The notes: generated by a model from the sequence alone, not told the origin. Numbered from the stretch's first letter, positions 34,224-42,618 are shown. The stretch is 64,000 nt of DNA from Niveispirillum sp. SYP-B3756 (GCF_009495745.1 NZ_WIDQ01000015.1:41988-105987); one strand, 5' to 3'. Numbers and translations: made by a program.

Positions 34224-34952
34224 TTAATCCCGGAAGCCCAGCACCACGCGGCGGTTCTGCTTGCCCTTATTTTCGATCTTTACGATGCTGATCGGGCCAA
34301 TCTCCCCCGTATGCCCCACATGGGTGCCGCCGCAAGGCTGCAAATCCACCATCGCGTCATCGGTACCGATCTGCAGCAGCCGCACCGAGCCGCTGCCCAT
34401 GGGTGGTTTGACCGACATGGTACGCACCAGTTCTGGCCGTTCCGCCATTTCCTGATCGGTGATGGTGCGTTCACGTACCGGGTGGTCGGCGCGGATCAGC
34501 TCGTTCAGCTTCTCCTCCAGCGCGTCCTTGTCCAGGCTGGCCGAGGGCACATCGAAATCCAGCCGGGATTTCTCTGCCCCGACCTGCCCGCCGGTCACGG
34601 CGCCCGGCACCACAGCGCAGAGCAGATGCATGGCGGTGTGCATCCGCATATGCCGGTGACGGCGTTCCCAATCCAGATACAGGGTCACGCGGGTACCGGG
34701 CGGGGGCAGGGGGGATTCGGCGGGCACGATGTGCAGGATATCGGGACCGTTCTCCACCAGCGGCACTGCCTTGCGCGTATCGGTCACCGCCACACTGCCG
34801 CCATCCCAGTCGATCCGCCCGGTATCGCCGGGCTGCCCGCCGCCATTGGGATAGAACAGCGTGGCGTCCAGGCGGATGCCGTCCGCCCCGCTTTCAACCA
34901 CCGTGGCCTCTGCCTGTTTCAGGTAGGGATCGTCACGGAACAACAGCGTCAT
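34224..34952 (-). CDS. alaX: Alanyl-tRNA editing protein AlaX (medium form)
   Basis: 242 residues from the ATG at 34952 behind GGAGG. A free-standing relative of the AlaRS editing domain that removes wrongly attached Ser or Gly from tRNA-Ala. The zinc motif H105-TAM-H109 and C207-GGT-H211 is intact. TLFYPNGGGQPGDTG near residue 31 and GHTGEIGPISIVKIENKGKQ near the C-terminus are typical. It lies between cysK (26 nt upstream) and sseA (36 nt downstream). Its presence in a cysteine-related run may reflect control of serine misacylation when serine pools change, but that is only an idea. Confidence 0.9.
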   Translation of the reverse strand: MTLLFRDDPYLKQAEATVVESGADGIRLDATLFYPNGGGQPGDTGRIDWDGGSVAVTDTRKAVPLVENGPDILHIVPAESPLPPPGTRVTLYLDWERRHRHMRMHTAMHLLCAVVPGAVTGGQVGAEKSRLDFDVPSASLDKDALEEKLNELIRADHPVRERTITDQEMAERPELVRTMSVKPPMGSGSVRLLQIGTDDAMVDLQPCGGTHVGHTGEIGPISIVKIENKGKQNRRVVLGFRD

Positions 34953-34978
34953 GGGCGGACCTCCATCAAGGAACTGTA

Positions 34979-35980
34979 TCAGGACAGCCAGTCGGGAACC
35001 GGCAATCCTTTTTCGCGCAGGAAGCTGGGATTGAACAGCTTGGATTGGTAACGGGTTCCGCAATCGCACAGGATGGTGACGATGGTATGGCCCGGACCCA
35101 GCAGGCGGGCCACCTTCATGGCGGCAACGATATTGATGCCGCTGGAACCGCCCAGCACCAGCCCTTCATTCTTCAACAGGTCGAAGACGACGGGCAACGC
35201 TTCCTCATCCGTCACCTGCACGGCATCGTCGATCGGCGCATCGGCCAGATTGGCCGTTACCCGGCCCTGGCCGATGCCTTCAGTGATGGAATTGCCTTCG
35301 GCCTTCAATTCGCCCGTCTTCTTCCAGGCGTAAAGCGCGGACCCCATCGGGTCGGCCAGCACGATCCTGGTTTCCGGCTTGCGCTCCTTCAGTGCCAGGG
35401 CGATGCCGGCCAGCGTGCCGCCGGTGCCGGTGGCGCAGGTGAAGGCGTCGATCTTGCCATCCGTCTGCTGCCAGATTTCCGGGCCGGTGGTGCGGCGGTG
35501 GCCTTCCCGGTTGGCCAGATTGTCGAACTGGTTGGCCCAGATGGCACCGTTGGGTTCCGTCTGCGCCAGTTCTTCCGCGATGCGCCGGGAGACATGCACA
35601 TAATTACCGGGATCTTTGAAGGGCACGGCGGGCACCAGCCGCAGGTCGGCGCCGCACAAGCGCAGCATGTCCTTCTTTTCCTGGCTCTGCGTTTCCGGCA
35701 TCACGATGACCGTACGGAAGCCCATGGCATTGCCCACCAGGGCCAGACCGATACCGGTATTGCCCGCCGTCCCTTCCACAATGGTGCCGCCGGGGCGCAA
35801 CTGGCCGCGTTCAATCGCGTCCTGCACGATGGCGAGCGCCGCCCGGTCCTTCACCGACCCACCGGGATTGAGGAATTCCGCCTTGCCCAGAATGGTGCAG
35901 CCCGTCGCCTCCGATGGGCCCTTCAGGCGGATCAGCGGGGTGCGGCCGATGCTGTCGATGAAGCCGTTGCGTATATCCAC
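34979..35980 (-). CDS. cysK: Cysteine synthase A (O-acetylserine sulfhydrylase)
   Basis: 333 residues from a GTG at 35980. This start follows CAAGGGC at good spacing and gives the family's usual beginning xDIRNGFIDSIGRTPLIRL; the longer frame upstream has no ribosome site. PLP lysine in FLNPGGSVKDRAA near residue 45, substrate loop VEGTAGNTGIGLA, phosphate loop ATGTGGTLAG and GLVLGGSSGINIVA all match. Makes cysteine from O-acetylserine and sulfide. It leads the run cysK-alaX-sseA-GNAT-metC-hisI, with short gaps or overlaps throughout. The Nudix gene upstream is on the same strand, 79 nt away. Confidence 0.93.
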   Translation of the reverse strand: MDIRNGFIDSIGRTPLIRLKGPSEATGCTILGKAEFLNPGGSVKDRAALAIVQDAIERGQLRPGGTIVEGTAGNTGIGLALVGNAMGFRTVIVMPETQSQEKKDMLRLCGADLRLVPAVPFKDPGNYVHVSRRIAEELAQTEPNGAIWANQFDNLANREGHRRTTGPEIWQQTDGKIDAFTCATGTGGTLAGIALALKERKPETRIVLADPMGSALYAWKKTGELKAEGNSITEGIGQGRVTANLADAPIDDAVQVTDEEALPVVFDLLKNEGLVLGGSSGINIVAAMKVARLLGPGHTIVTILCDCGTRYQSKLFNPSFLREKGLPVPDWLS

Positions 35981-36059
35981 GGCGTTGTGCCCTTGTTCAT
36001 GTGTAGAATGCTGGCACCCCATATGGGGTGAGGTTGTTAAAAACCTAACCCCCGCCGCA

Positions 36060-36725
36060 TCAGCCCTGCAACGCATTCTCCGCAAGGCCCGCCTTCAGTG
36101 CCGCATGGTGGCGGGCGAACCAGGCCAGGCCCAGCAGGGTCAGGCCGCTGGTGATGCGGTTGGCATCCATCTGGGCGATGGCGAGGTCTGCCGGCACCAG
36201 ATGCACGCGGATATCCTCCACCTCCTCTTCCAACCCGTGCAACCCGCCCAGCCCCTGGCTGTCGACATAGCCAAAGAACAGCTCGACGATCTCCGTACAG
36301 CCGCCGGGGCTGGGCATCATGGTGAAGATCAGGCGCACGTCCAACGGGGTACAGCCCGCCTCTTCCTCAGCTTCACGGGCGGCAACCTCGGCGGCGGACT
36401 CCCCCGGCTTCACCATGCCGGCAACGAATTCCAGCAGCCATGGATCAATACCCGCAGCATGGGCGCCGGCCCGGAACTGTTCGATCATCACCAGCATGTC
36501 GCGCGCCCGATCATAGAGGATGATCGCCACGGCATAACTGCGATGGCAGACTTCCCGCTCAATCTCGGGGGTCATTCCACCATCAAACCGCTCATGCCGC
36601 AGGGTTTGCCGGGAAAAATCCATAAATCCTTTGTGGATGATCTCATTTTTCACAGTGTCCACCCGCGTCGGGCTGGTGATATCGGGCAGAACGGGGAACG
36701 GGCGGGCGAAGGTTTTGTTGGTCAT
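36060..36725 (-). CDS. Nudix hydrolase, ADP-ribose pyrophosphatase type
   Basis: 221 residues. The Nudix box is complete: GMVKPGESAAEVAAREAEEEAG. The region before it (RSYAVAIILYDRARDMLVMI then EQFRAGAH) and the proline downstream of the box (TMMPSPGGCTEIVELFFGYV) match the NudF/ADP-ribose diphosphatase group, which hydrolyses ADP-ribose to AMP and ribose-5-phosphate. The start at 36725 is one of two close ATGs (36731 is the other). It is divergent from the hydrolase-OsmC gene, with about 118 nt shared upstream. Confidence 0.9.
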   Translation of the reverse strand: MTNKTFARPFPVLPDITSPTRVDTVKNEIIHKGFMDFSRQTLRHERFDGGMTPEIEREVCHRSYAVAIILYDRARDMLVMIEQFRAGAHAAGIDPWLLEFVAGMVKPGESAAEVAAREAEEEAGCTPLDVRLIFTMMPSPGGCTEIVELFFGYVDSQGLGGLHGLEEEVEDIRVHLVPADLAIAQMDANRITSGLTLLGLAWFARHHAALKAGLAENALQG

Positions 36726-36843
36726 GATCATCCGGTGTGACGGGAAAATGCGAAGGGGGTTGCGCAGGGCAGGGCAGGCGGGCCAGCTTTGCAGCCAACG
36801 GACCCGTGAGCGGGTTGCAGGATGAAACGCTGGTGAGGGCACG

Positions 36844-38070
36844 ATGGCGCGCGTGACGCAGGAATTCAACTTTCCGGGATCAACGGGGGCCACACTGGCG
36901 GGCCGGCTGGACCTGCCGGAAGGCCGGCCCATCGCCACAGCGATCTTTGCCCATTGCTTCACCTGTTCCAAGGATTACCACGCCTCTGCCCGGATCAGCC
37001 GGGGCCTGGCGGATCGGGGATTCGCGGTGCTGCGATTTGATTTCACCGGTTTGGGCAATAGCGGTGGCGCCTTTGACGAAACCACCTTCTCCACCAATGT
37101 GGCCGATCTGCTGGCTGCCGCAGCGGCGCTGACACAGGAGTTGGAAGCACCGCGCCTGTTGATGGGCCATTCCCTGGGCGGGGCGGCCATGCTCCGTGTT
37201 GCAGGTGACTTGCCCAGCGTGGGTGCCGTGGTGACGCTGAACAGCCCCTCCGGCCCGCATACGCTGCTGGGCAAGATCGCCGGGCGCGACGCGGAGATGG
37301 CGCGCGACGGGCGAGTGCCGCTGAATGTCGGTGACCGGGAAATGCCGATCACCCGTGAGTTTGTGGCCGACGTGGCCACGCATGATATGGAATCGGCCAT
37401 CGCCGCTTTGGGCCGGCCGCTGCTGGTGCTGCATGATCCGCGTGACCCGGTGGTGCCTATTGCCGAGGCGGACCGGATTCTCTCGTTCGCCAAGCACCCG
37501 AAAAGCTTCATCGCCCTGGACGGGGCGGGCCATCTGGCCGCTGATCAGCGTACCACCAACTTTGTCGCCGAAACCGTGGCGGCCTGGGCCAAGCGCAGCC
37601 TGAAGCTGGACCTGCCCTCGGCCCGCCCGGCCGGCGTGGAACATGCCGGCCCCGTCACCGTGTCGGAGACGGGGGAGGGTGCCTTCGTCAATCTGGTGCA
37701 GGCCGCCGGTATCCGATTCCATGCCGATGAGCCCACCGCCGATGGCGGCACCGGCACGGGCCCCAATCCCTATGAGCTGTTGCAGGCGGCCCTGGGTGCC
37801 TGCACCTCCATGACGCTGCGCATGTATGCCAACCGCAAGGGCTGGCCGCTTTCCCGTGTGTCGGTGCAGGTGGACCATGCCAAGCGCGACGCCCTGCCGG
37901 GGGAGGAGACGGAGAATGCCGGCGGCAAGGTCGACCAGTTCACCCGCCACATCACCATTGAGGGTGGGCTGGATGAGGGCCAGCGCAAGCGGCTGCTGGA
38001 GATCGCCAATAGCTGCCCGGTTCACCGGACCCTGCGCAGCCGTTCCGCCATCGATACGCTGCTGGCCTGA
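36844..38070 (+). CDS. Fusion of alpha/beta hydrolase and OsmC-type peroxiredoxin domains
   Basis: 408 residues. Residues 1-250 are an alpha/beta hydrolase: nucleophile elbow GHS110LGG, FAHCFTCSKDYHASARI near residue 35, an acid loop VLHDPRDPVVPIAEAD and a catalytic-type His in GAGHLAADQ. Residues 270-408 are an OsmC-like domain with the two conserved cysteines in LGACTSMTLRMYANRKGW and ANSCPVHRTL, the pair that reduces organic hydroperoxides. Two-domain proteins of this order occur in several Proteobacteria, so this is a stable fusion rather than a sequencing join. The coupled chemistry is unknown; esterase action on a lipid peroxide followed by reduction is one idea. Confidence 0.93.
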   Translation: MARVTQEFNFPGSTGATLAGRLDLPEGRPIATAIFAHCFTCSKDYHASARISRGLADRGFAVLRFDFTGLGNSGGAFDETTFSTNVADLLAAAAALTQELEAPRLLMGHSLGGAAMLRVAGDLPSVGAVVTLNSPSGPHTLLGKIAGRDAEMARDGRVPLNVGDREMPITREFVADVATHDMESAIAALGRPLLVLHDPRDPVVPIAEADRILSFAKHPKSFIALDGAGHLAADQRTTNFVAETVAAWAKRSLKLDLPSARPAGVEHAGPVTVSETGEGAFVNLVQAAGIRFHADEPTADGGTGTGPNPYELLQAALGACTSMTLRMYANRKGWPLSRVSVQVDHAKRDALPGEETENAGGKVDQFTRHITIEGGLDEGQRKRLLEIANSCPVHRTLRSRSAIDTLLA

Positions 38071-38087
38071 TGGAACCGCCGTACCCT

Positions 38088-38117
38088 GTCTGTGGTTCCT
38101 GATGGACAACCACAGAC
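38088..38117. other. Perfect inverted repeat between the fusion gene and a small gene
   Basis: GTCTGTGGTT and AACCACAGAC form a 10-bp stem with a 10-nt loop. It starts 18 nt after one stop codon and ends 13 nt before the next start, with no T-run. It could be a partial transcription or mRNA-decay barrier, or a protein-binding site. Confidence 0.45.
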
Positions 38118-38130
38118 CGGAGCCGGACTG

Positions 38131-38355
38131 ATGCCGATCAGGACAGAACAGGAACTGGAACAGGCGGTGCAGGAATTCCAGCGGCTGGGCGGGGGGAATA
38201 TCTCCCCCGCCGATGCCGACCGCCGCGATAATCTGAATGCCGATATTCAGGCCTATTACACCGAACATGCCGAGGGGCTGCGCAAGGCCAAGCCCGAACG
38301 ACAACCGGATATGGAACGGAAAAGTCCCAAAAGCCCATCCGACACCGAGTCATGA
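38131..38355 (+). CDS. Small hypothetical protein, 74 residues
   Basis: Begins MPIRTEQELEQAVQEFQRLG; an ATG preceded by GGAG. The N-terminal half is a charged amphipathic helix, followed by DADRRDNLNADIQAYYTEHA and a hydrophilic, probably disordered tail (KPERQPDMERKSPKSPSDTE). Helix patterning and a good ribosome site support a real gene. It is followed at 39 nt by another small gene. No family recognised. Confidence 0.6.
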   Translation: MPIRTEQELEQAVQEFQRLGGGNISPADADRRDNLNADIQAYYTEHAEGLRKAKPERQPDMERKSPKSPSDTES

Positions 38356-38393
38356 TAGGATGGGTTTGTTTTCGATGGATGGAGTGAGCCAAC

Positions 38394-38627
38394 GTGCGTC
38401 GCGGTGATAATTGCTATACCTGCCGGTTCTGGCTGGGCCATGGGGTGCGGGAACGCGGGCCCAAGGGCAATTGCCGCCGTTTCCCGCCCGTGGTGACCGA
38501 CCGGTCGCCCGCCGGTTCCTTCCCCATCACCAATTTCACGGATTGGTGCGGGGAATGGCAGCGCCATGGCGGCCTGCGCGATTCGGCCGATGCGGTGGAA
38601 GAAGCCACGCTTTACGACCAGCTGTGA
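38394..38627 (+). CDS. Small cysteine-rich protein, possible zinc-binding, 77 residues
   Basis: GTG start. The layout is CYTCRFWLG near residue 7, then GNCRRFPP near residue 26, then DWCGEW near residue 50, so four cysteines in a CxxC...C...C order that could hold one zinc. The conserved-looking 'G.CRRFPP' and 'DWCGEW' elements resemble a family of very small proteins common in alphaproteobacterial genomes and phages. No enzymatic motif. A weak hairpin (38665-38684, CCGAAGCA/TGCTTCGG) follows before the tRNA-Asn genes. Confidence 0.7.
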   Translation: MRRGDNCYTCRFWLGHGVRERGPKGNCRRFPPVVTDRSPAGSFPITNFTDWCGEWQRHGGLRDSADAVEEATLYDQL

Positions 38628-38695
38628 GGCGGCAGCGCGGCCCGAAGCGGAAAAAGAGAAAGGACCGAAGCATCGCTGCTTCGGCCCTTCATCAT

Positions 38696-38770
38696 TGGCT
38701 CCCAGGGAGGGATTCGAACCCCCGACCGGGCGGTTAACAGCCGCCTGCTCTACCACTGAGCTACCTGGGA
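38696..38770 (-). tRNA. tRNA-Asn (GUU), copy 1
   Basis: 75 nt with encoded CCA. Acceptor TCCCAGG/CCTGGGA is fully paired, the anticodon is GTT in CTGTTAA, and the T arm is GGGGG-TTCGAAT-CCCTC. Identical to the copy at 38856. Confidence 0.96.
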
Positions 38771-38855
38771 TCAGTGCGCTCCGATGCGTGATCCTACAGC
38801 AAAACATGTCCTTACCAAGGGTGGAACCGAGATTTTCATCTCGATTCCTGCCAAT

Positions 38856-38930
38856 TGGCTCCCAGGGAGGGATTCGAACCCCCGACCGGGCGGTTAACAG
38901 CCGCCTGCTCTACCACTGAGCTACCTGGGA
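38856..38930 (-). tRNA. tRNA-Asn (GUU), copy 2 (identical)
   Basis: Identical to the copy at 38696-38770, 85 nt apart and in the same orientation. The flanks share only a few bases beyond the gene, so the duplicated unit is essentially the tRNA itself. Confidence 0.96.
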
Positions 38931-39121
38931 TCAGACGCTTACTGCTGCGCCGTCGTCGACGCCGCATCGTGCGGTGGGCGGGCTTATAGCCAACCCCTGA
39001 CGCCTTTGTAAACCCCTGTTTCGTACTTTTTTGATTTTTCTGCGAAGCTGTTGGCGAATGGCGCCCGGTGTGGCGCATAATCGCTTCGTTTCCAACAGCT
39101 TTTCACGGAAAGCCGCTGCCG

Positions 39122-39718
39122 GTGTCCCATCACGATAATCCCTGGAAAACCCTGTCCCGTACCCAGGTCTATGAGAATCCCTGGGTGAAAGTGGAACATC
39201 ATGATGTGCTGCAGCCTGACGGTGCCCCCGGCATCTATGGCGTTGTCCGCTTCGCCAACCACGCGGTGGGTGTGCTGCCAGTCGCCGATGATGGCAGCAC
39301 CTGGCTGGTCGGCCAGTTTCGTTATTCCCTGAACGCCTATAGCTGGGAAATTCCGGAAGGGGGCTGCCCGCTGGGCACCAGCCCTGCCGATACCGCCCAT
39401 CGGGAACTGCGGGAGGAGACGGGGCTGCGGGCGACACATCTGCTGCCGATCCACAAGGTGGCGCTTTCCAACAGTGTCTGTGATGAACAGGGCACCGTAT
39501 TCGTGGCCTGGGGGCTGACGGAAGGGGAGGCGGAGCCAGAAGGTACGGAAAAGCTGGCCCTGCGCCGTCTGCCCCTGCGCGAAGCGCTGGATATGGTGCT
39601 GCGGGGCGACATCACCGATTCCATGTCGCTGATCGCCCTGCTGCGGGCGCCGATGCTGCTGACCCAGCCGGATGTGCCGGAAGATTTGCGCCAGGCGCTG
39701 CGCCGAGGACTGGCATAG
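39122..39718 (+). CDS. Nudix hydrolase
   Basis: 198 residues from a GTG at 39122 behind CGGAAAG; the frame remains open upstream to another GTG at 39068. The Nudix box is GGCPLGTSPADTAHRELREE followed by TGL: the catalytic REL-x-EE core is present, but the Glu normally following the first five residues is Thr. The order RFANHAVGVLPVADDG, WLVGQFRYSLNAYSWEIPEG and VALSNSVCDEQGTVFVAWGL resembles ADP-ribose-type Nudix enzymes. Substrate unassigned. Terminated at 39734-39765, just before tRNA-Cys on the other strand. Confidence 0.88.
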   Translation: MSHHDNPWKTLSRTQVYENPWVKVEHHDVLQPDGAPGIYGVVRFANHAVGVLPVADDGSTWLVGQFRYSLNAYSWEIPEGGCPLGTSPADTAHRELREETGLRATHLLPIHKVALSNSVCDEQGTVFVAWGLTEGEAEPEGTEKLALRRLPLREALDMVLRGDITDSMSLIALLRAPMLLTQPDVPEDLRQALRRGLA

Positions 39719-39733
39719 CCAAAGCGGAAAACA

Positions 39734-39765
39734 GAAAAGCCCGCCGGTTAGGGCGGGCTTTTCAA
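39734..39765 (+). terminator. Rho-independent terminator after the Nudix gene
   Basis: Stem GAAAAGCCCGCC / GGGCGGGCTTTTC with a short loop, 16 nt after the stop. The A- and T-rich ends allow bidirectional use, including for leftward reading from tRNA-Cys. Confidence 0.85.
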
Positions 39766-39783
39766 TGGCTTATGGCCAAAACT

Positions 39784-39857
39784 TGGAGGCACGGCCGGGA
39801 ATCGAACCCGGATTCACGGATTTGCAGTCCGTTGCATCACCATTCTGCCACCGCGCC
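39784..39857 (-). tRNA. tRNA-Cys (GCA)
   Basis: 74 nt with encoded CCA. Acceptor GGCGCGG pairs with CCGTGCC including one G-U, the anticodon is GCA in CTGCAAA, the T arm is CCGGG-TTCGATT-CCCGG, and the discriminator is U as expected for Cys. Confidence 0.95.
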
Positions 39858-40083
39858 AACGGTGCCGCACGTCAGGATCGTCGAAACCCGTCCGGCGTGG
39901 GGCCGGTATATAGACGGGCTTTACCGATGCGGTCAAGCACCAGAAACAAGGAATTGCGCATGACATGATGTTTTGGGTGCGCCCGCAACATTGTGTTCCG
40001 GGCATGGGGCGGATATATAGCGTCGGGGTTCGGCTTGCCGGTGCCCTCTCATCCTTCCTTTTCCCCACGCGCGAACGACCCCC

Positions 40084-40749
40084 ATGATCGCCACCACGGA
40101 ATACAGCGCTGCCCGCTACAACATGGTCGAAAGCCAGCTCCGGCCGAACAAGGTTACTGACCAGCGGCTGGTCGATGCCTTCCTGGCCGTGCCGCGCGAC
40201 CAGTTCGTGCCCCCGGCGCTGCGCGGCGTCGCTTATGTGGACAAGGCCATTCCGGTCGGCAATGGCCGCTTCCTGCTGGAGCCGATGGTGCTGGGTCGCC
40301 TGCTCCAGGAAGCGCGCATTGCCGCCACCGATCTGGTGCTGGATGTCGGTACCGCCACCGGCTATTCCGCTGCCATCATCGGCAGCGTTGCCGCGACAGT
40401 GGTTGCCGTGGAATCGGATGCCGCCCTGGCAGCGCAGGCCAATCAGGCCATGCAGACGCTGGGCGTGGACAATGCCGCCATCGTTCAGGGCGATCTGTCC
40501 GCCGGCTGGGCGAGGCAGGGTCCGTACGATGTCATTGTCGTCGAAGGTGCTGTTGCCGCTGTGCCGCAGGCGCTGCTGGACCAGTTGTCCGATGGCGGCC
40601 GTCTGGTAACGGTGGTGGCGCTGGAGAGCGGTGTGGCTGTCGCCCGCCTCTATCAGAAGATCGGTGGCTTGATTTCCAGCCGGACGTTGTTCGACGCCTC
40701 CGCCGCCCTGCTGCCGGGGATGGAGCCGAAGGCGGCTTTTTCTTTCTGA
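40084..40749 (+). CDS. pcm: Protein-L-isoaspartate O-methyltransferase-family protein
   Basis: 221 residues. The N-terminus YNMVESQLRPNKVTDQRLVD, FVPPALRGVAYVDKAIPVGN and motif I LVLDVGTATGYSAAIIGSVA place it in the PCMT family, which methylates isoaspartyl residues in damaged proteins using SAM. Post-motif YDVIVVEGAVAAVPQALLDQ fits. Alphaproteobacterial members encoded just before rhodanese and tolC are usually annotated this way, but many lack a proven substrate. Probably the first gene of a pcm-rhodanese-tolC operon (gap of 23 nt). Confidence 0.88.
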   Translation: MIATTEYSAARYNMVESQLRPNKVTDQRLVDAFLAVPRDQFVPPALRGVAYVDKAIPVGNGRFLLEPMVLGRLLQEARIAATDLVLDVGTATGYSAAIIGSVAATVVAVESDAALAAQANQAMQTLGVDNAAIVQGDLSAGWARQGPYDVIVVEGAVAAVPQALLDQLSDGGRLVTVVALESGVAVARLYQKIGGLISSRTLFDASAALLPGMEPKAAFSF

Positions 40750-40772
40750 TCGACCACGGGGTGAGGTCGGCT

Positions 40773-41102
40773 GTGCGTGATGTCACTGACTTTGAGCTTC
40801 TGGTGGACGATTTGGCGGAACGTCTCCGCCGCGGTGACGCCGTCGTGCTGGATGTAAGAGAAAACTGGGAAGTGGAGCTTTGCGCCATTCCCGGCAGCCT
40901 TCACATTCCGCTGGGGCAGTTACCCGGTGCGATTGGTGATTTGCCGCAGGATCGTGATATTGCGGTACTTTGCCATCATGGAATGCGTAGTGCGCACGCT
41001 ACCGCGTGGTTGCGTGCGCACGGATTCGACCGGGCCATCAATATTGCGGGCGGGATCGACGCTTGGGCCCGGCGGATCGACCCCTCGATGAAGGTGTATT
41101 GA
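40773..41102 (+). CDS. Single-domain rhodanese-like protein
   Basis: 109 residues. A GTG at 40773 with GAGGT at ideal spacing is chosen over the upstream GTG at 40761. The fold is complete: VLDVRENWEVELCAIPGSLH near residue 30, the active loop C-H-H-G-M-R-S near residue 72, and INIAGGIDAWARRIDP at the end. The catalytic cysteine is present, so sulfurtransferase activity is possible. Sits between pcm and tolC (2 nt gap). The link of this rhodanese to TolC is conserved in the class but unexplained. Confidence 0.9.
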   Translation: MRDVTDFELLVDDLAERLRRGDAVVLDVRENWEVELCAIPGSLHIPLGQLPGAIGDLPQDRDIAVLCHHGMRSAHATAWLRAHGFDRAINIAGGIDAWARRIDPSMKVY

Positions 41103-41104
41103 CA

Positions 41105-42487
41105 ATGAGAGCCTCTCGTCTGAAGCCGATCCTGCGCCGTCTGGCGCGCACTGCACTGCCGCTGGCCACTCTGTCTGTCGGGCTGGGCTTCAGCCCGGCT
41201 CAGGCGCAGGCGCTGAATGACGCGTTGGCGCTTGCTTATCAGGCTAACCCTACCCTGGAAGCGGCTCGCGCCGAATTGCGGGCTGTGGATGAACTGGTGC
41301 CGCAGGCCCGTTCCGGGTTCCTGCCTCAGGTCTCGGCTTCCGGTGATATCGGGCGTTACAAGCAGGAGACCGGTAGCGCAAAATCCGAGGTTCTTTGGAA
41401 CCAGAAGTCGGTCAGCGCCCAGGTCGTACAGCCCATCTATCGCGGTGGCCGCACCATTGCGACCCTGAATCGCGCTGAAGCGCTGGTGCAGGCGCAGCGT
41501 GCTTCTCTGATGGCGACCGAACAGTCGGTGCTGTTGTCCGCTGCCGCTTCTTACTGCGACGTGGTGCGTGATCAGGCTGTGCTGGAGCTGAACATCAACA
41601 ATGAGCAGGTGCTGCGCCGCCAGTTGGAGGCGTCGCGTGACCGCTTCCGGGTCGGTGAAATCACCCGTACGGATGTCAGCCAGTCCGAATCGCGTCTGGC
41701 GCTCTCCAAATCCAACCGTATTGCTGCTGAAGGCCAACTGAGTGCCAGCCGCGCTGTGTTTGCGCGCCTGATGGGGCAGTCACCGGAGAAGCTGAGCCAG
41801 CCGGCCCCGACGGTGGACCTGCCGAAATCGCTCGAAGCCACGGTGGCCATGGCGGAACAGAATAATCCGTCCGTTTTGGCGGCCAAATATTCTGAACGCG
41901 CCGCTGATGCCGCGGTCAGTGCGACGGCTGGTGAGCTGTTGCCCTCGGTTTCCATCGTCGGCTCCTACAGTCGGACCTGGGACCAGCCCGGCACCATGGG
42001 CCAGCTGGATAACGGTTCCATCGTTGCCCGCGTCAGCGTGCCGATTTATTCCGCCGGGGAGCCAAACGCCCGTGTGCGTCAGGCCAAGCAGACCGCCCAG
42101 CAGCGCCGAATCGAGATCGACGAAGCGGTGCGCCAGGCCCGGGAGACCGGGATTCGCGCCTGGGAGGCTCTGGTGACGTCCCGCGCCTCCATCCTGTCCC
42201 GCAAGGAGCAGGTGCGTGCAGCCAATATCGCCCTGGAAGGCGTGCGCCAGGAAGCCACCGTGGGTTCGCGCACGGTGCTGGATACGCTGGATGCCGAGCA
42301 GGAATATCTGAACGCCCAGGTCAATCTGGTGCAGGCCGAGCGTGATGAGGTCGTGGCGATCTTCCAGGTGCTGTCCGCCACCGGTCAATTGACCGCCGGG
42401 CGCCTGGGCCTGCCGGTCAAGACCTATGATTACGAAGCGCATTACAACAACACGCGCGACAAGCTCTGGAGCCTGTCGGCCGACTGA
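41105..42487 (+). CDS. tolC: TolC-family outer-membrane efflux/secretion channel
   Basis: 460 residues. Signal peptide MRASRLKPILRRLARTALPL through SPAQAQA. Two structural repeats of long helices and short beta strands are visible: LNDALALAYQANPTLEAARA with GRTIATLNRAEALVQAQRAS in the first half, and EATVAMAEQNNPSVLAAKYS with GSRTVLDTLDAEQEYLNAQV in the second. It forms the trimeric exit duct for type I secretion and RND efflux. It follows the rhodanese gene by 2 nt and ends at a strong terminator before popZ. Confidence 0.96.
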   Translation: MRASRLKPILRRLARTALPLATLSVGLGFSPAQAQALNDALALAYQANPTLEAARAELRAVDELVPQARSGFLPQVSASGDIGRYKQETGSAKSEVLWNQKSVSAQVVQPIYRGGRTIATLNRAEALVQAQRASLMATEQSVLLSAAASYCDVVRDQAVLELNINNEQVLRRQLEASRDRFRVGEITRTDVSQSESRLALSKSNRIAAEGQLSASRAVFARLMGQSPEKLSQPAPTVDLPKSLEATVAMAEQNNPSVLAAKYSERAADAAVSATAGELLPSVSIVGSYSRTWDQPGTMGQLDNGSIVARVSVPIYSAGEPNARVRQAKQTAQQRRIEIDEAVRQARETGIRAWEALVTSRASILSRKEQVRAANIALEGVRQEATVGSRTVLDTLDAEQEYLNAQVNLVQAERDEVVAIFQVLSATGQLTAGRLGLPVKTYDYEAHYNNTRDKLWSLSAD

Positions 42488-42515
42488 TCCGACAATATTT
42501 CAGGGAATCTGCGTA

Positions 42516-42545
42516 AATGGGGGGCAAACTGCCCCCCATTTTTCA
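42516..42545 (+). terminator. Rho-independent terminator after tolC
   Basis: Stem AATGGGGGGC / GCCCCCCATT with a 5-nt loop and a T-run (TTTTT), 29 nt after the tolC stop. Confidence 0.9.
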
Positions 42546-42618
42546 TCAAGCTCATGGAAATTTGTCCGTTTCTGCCCTAGGCTGACGGCCAATTCGTTGA
42601 ATTCGGGTTATAGGCGAG

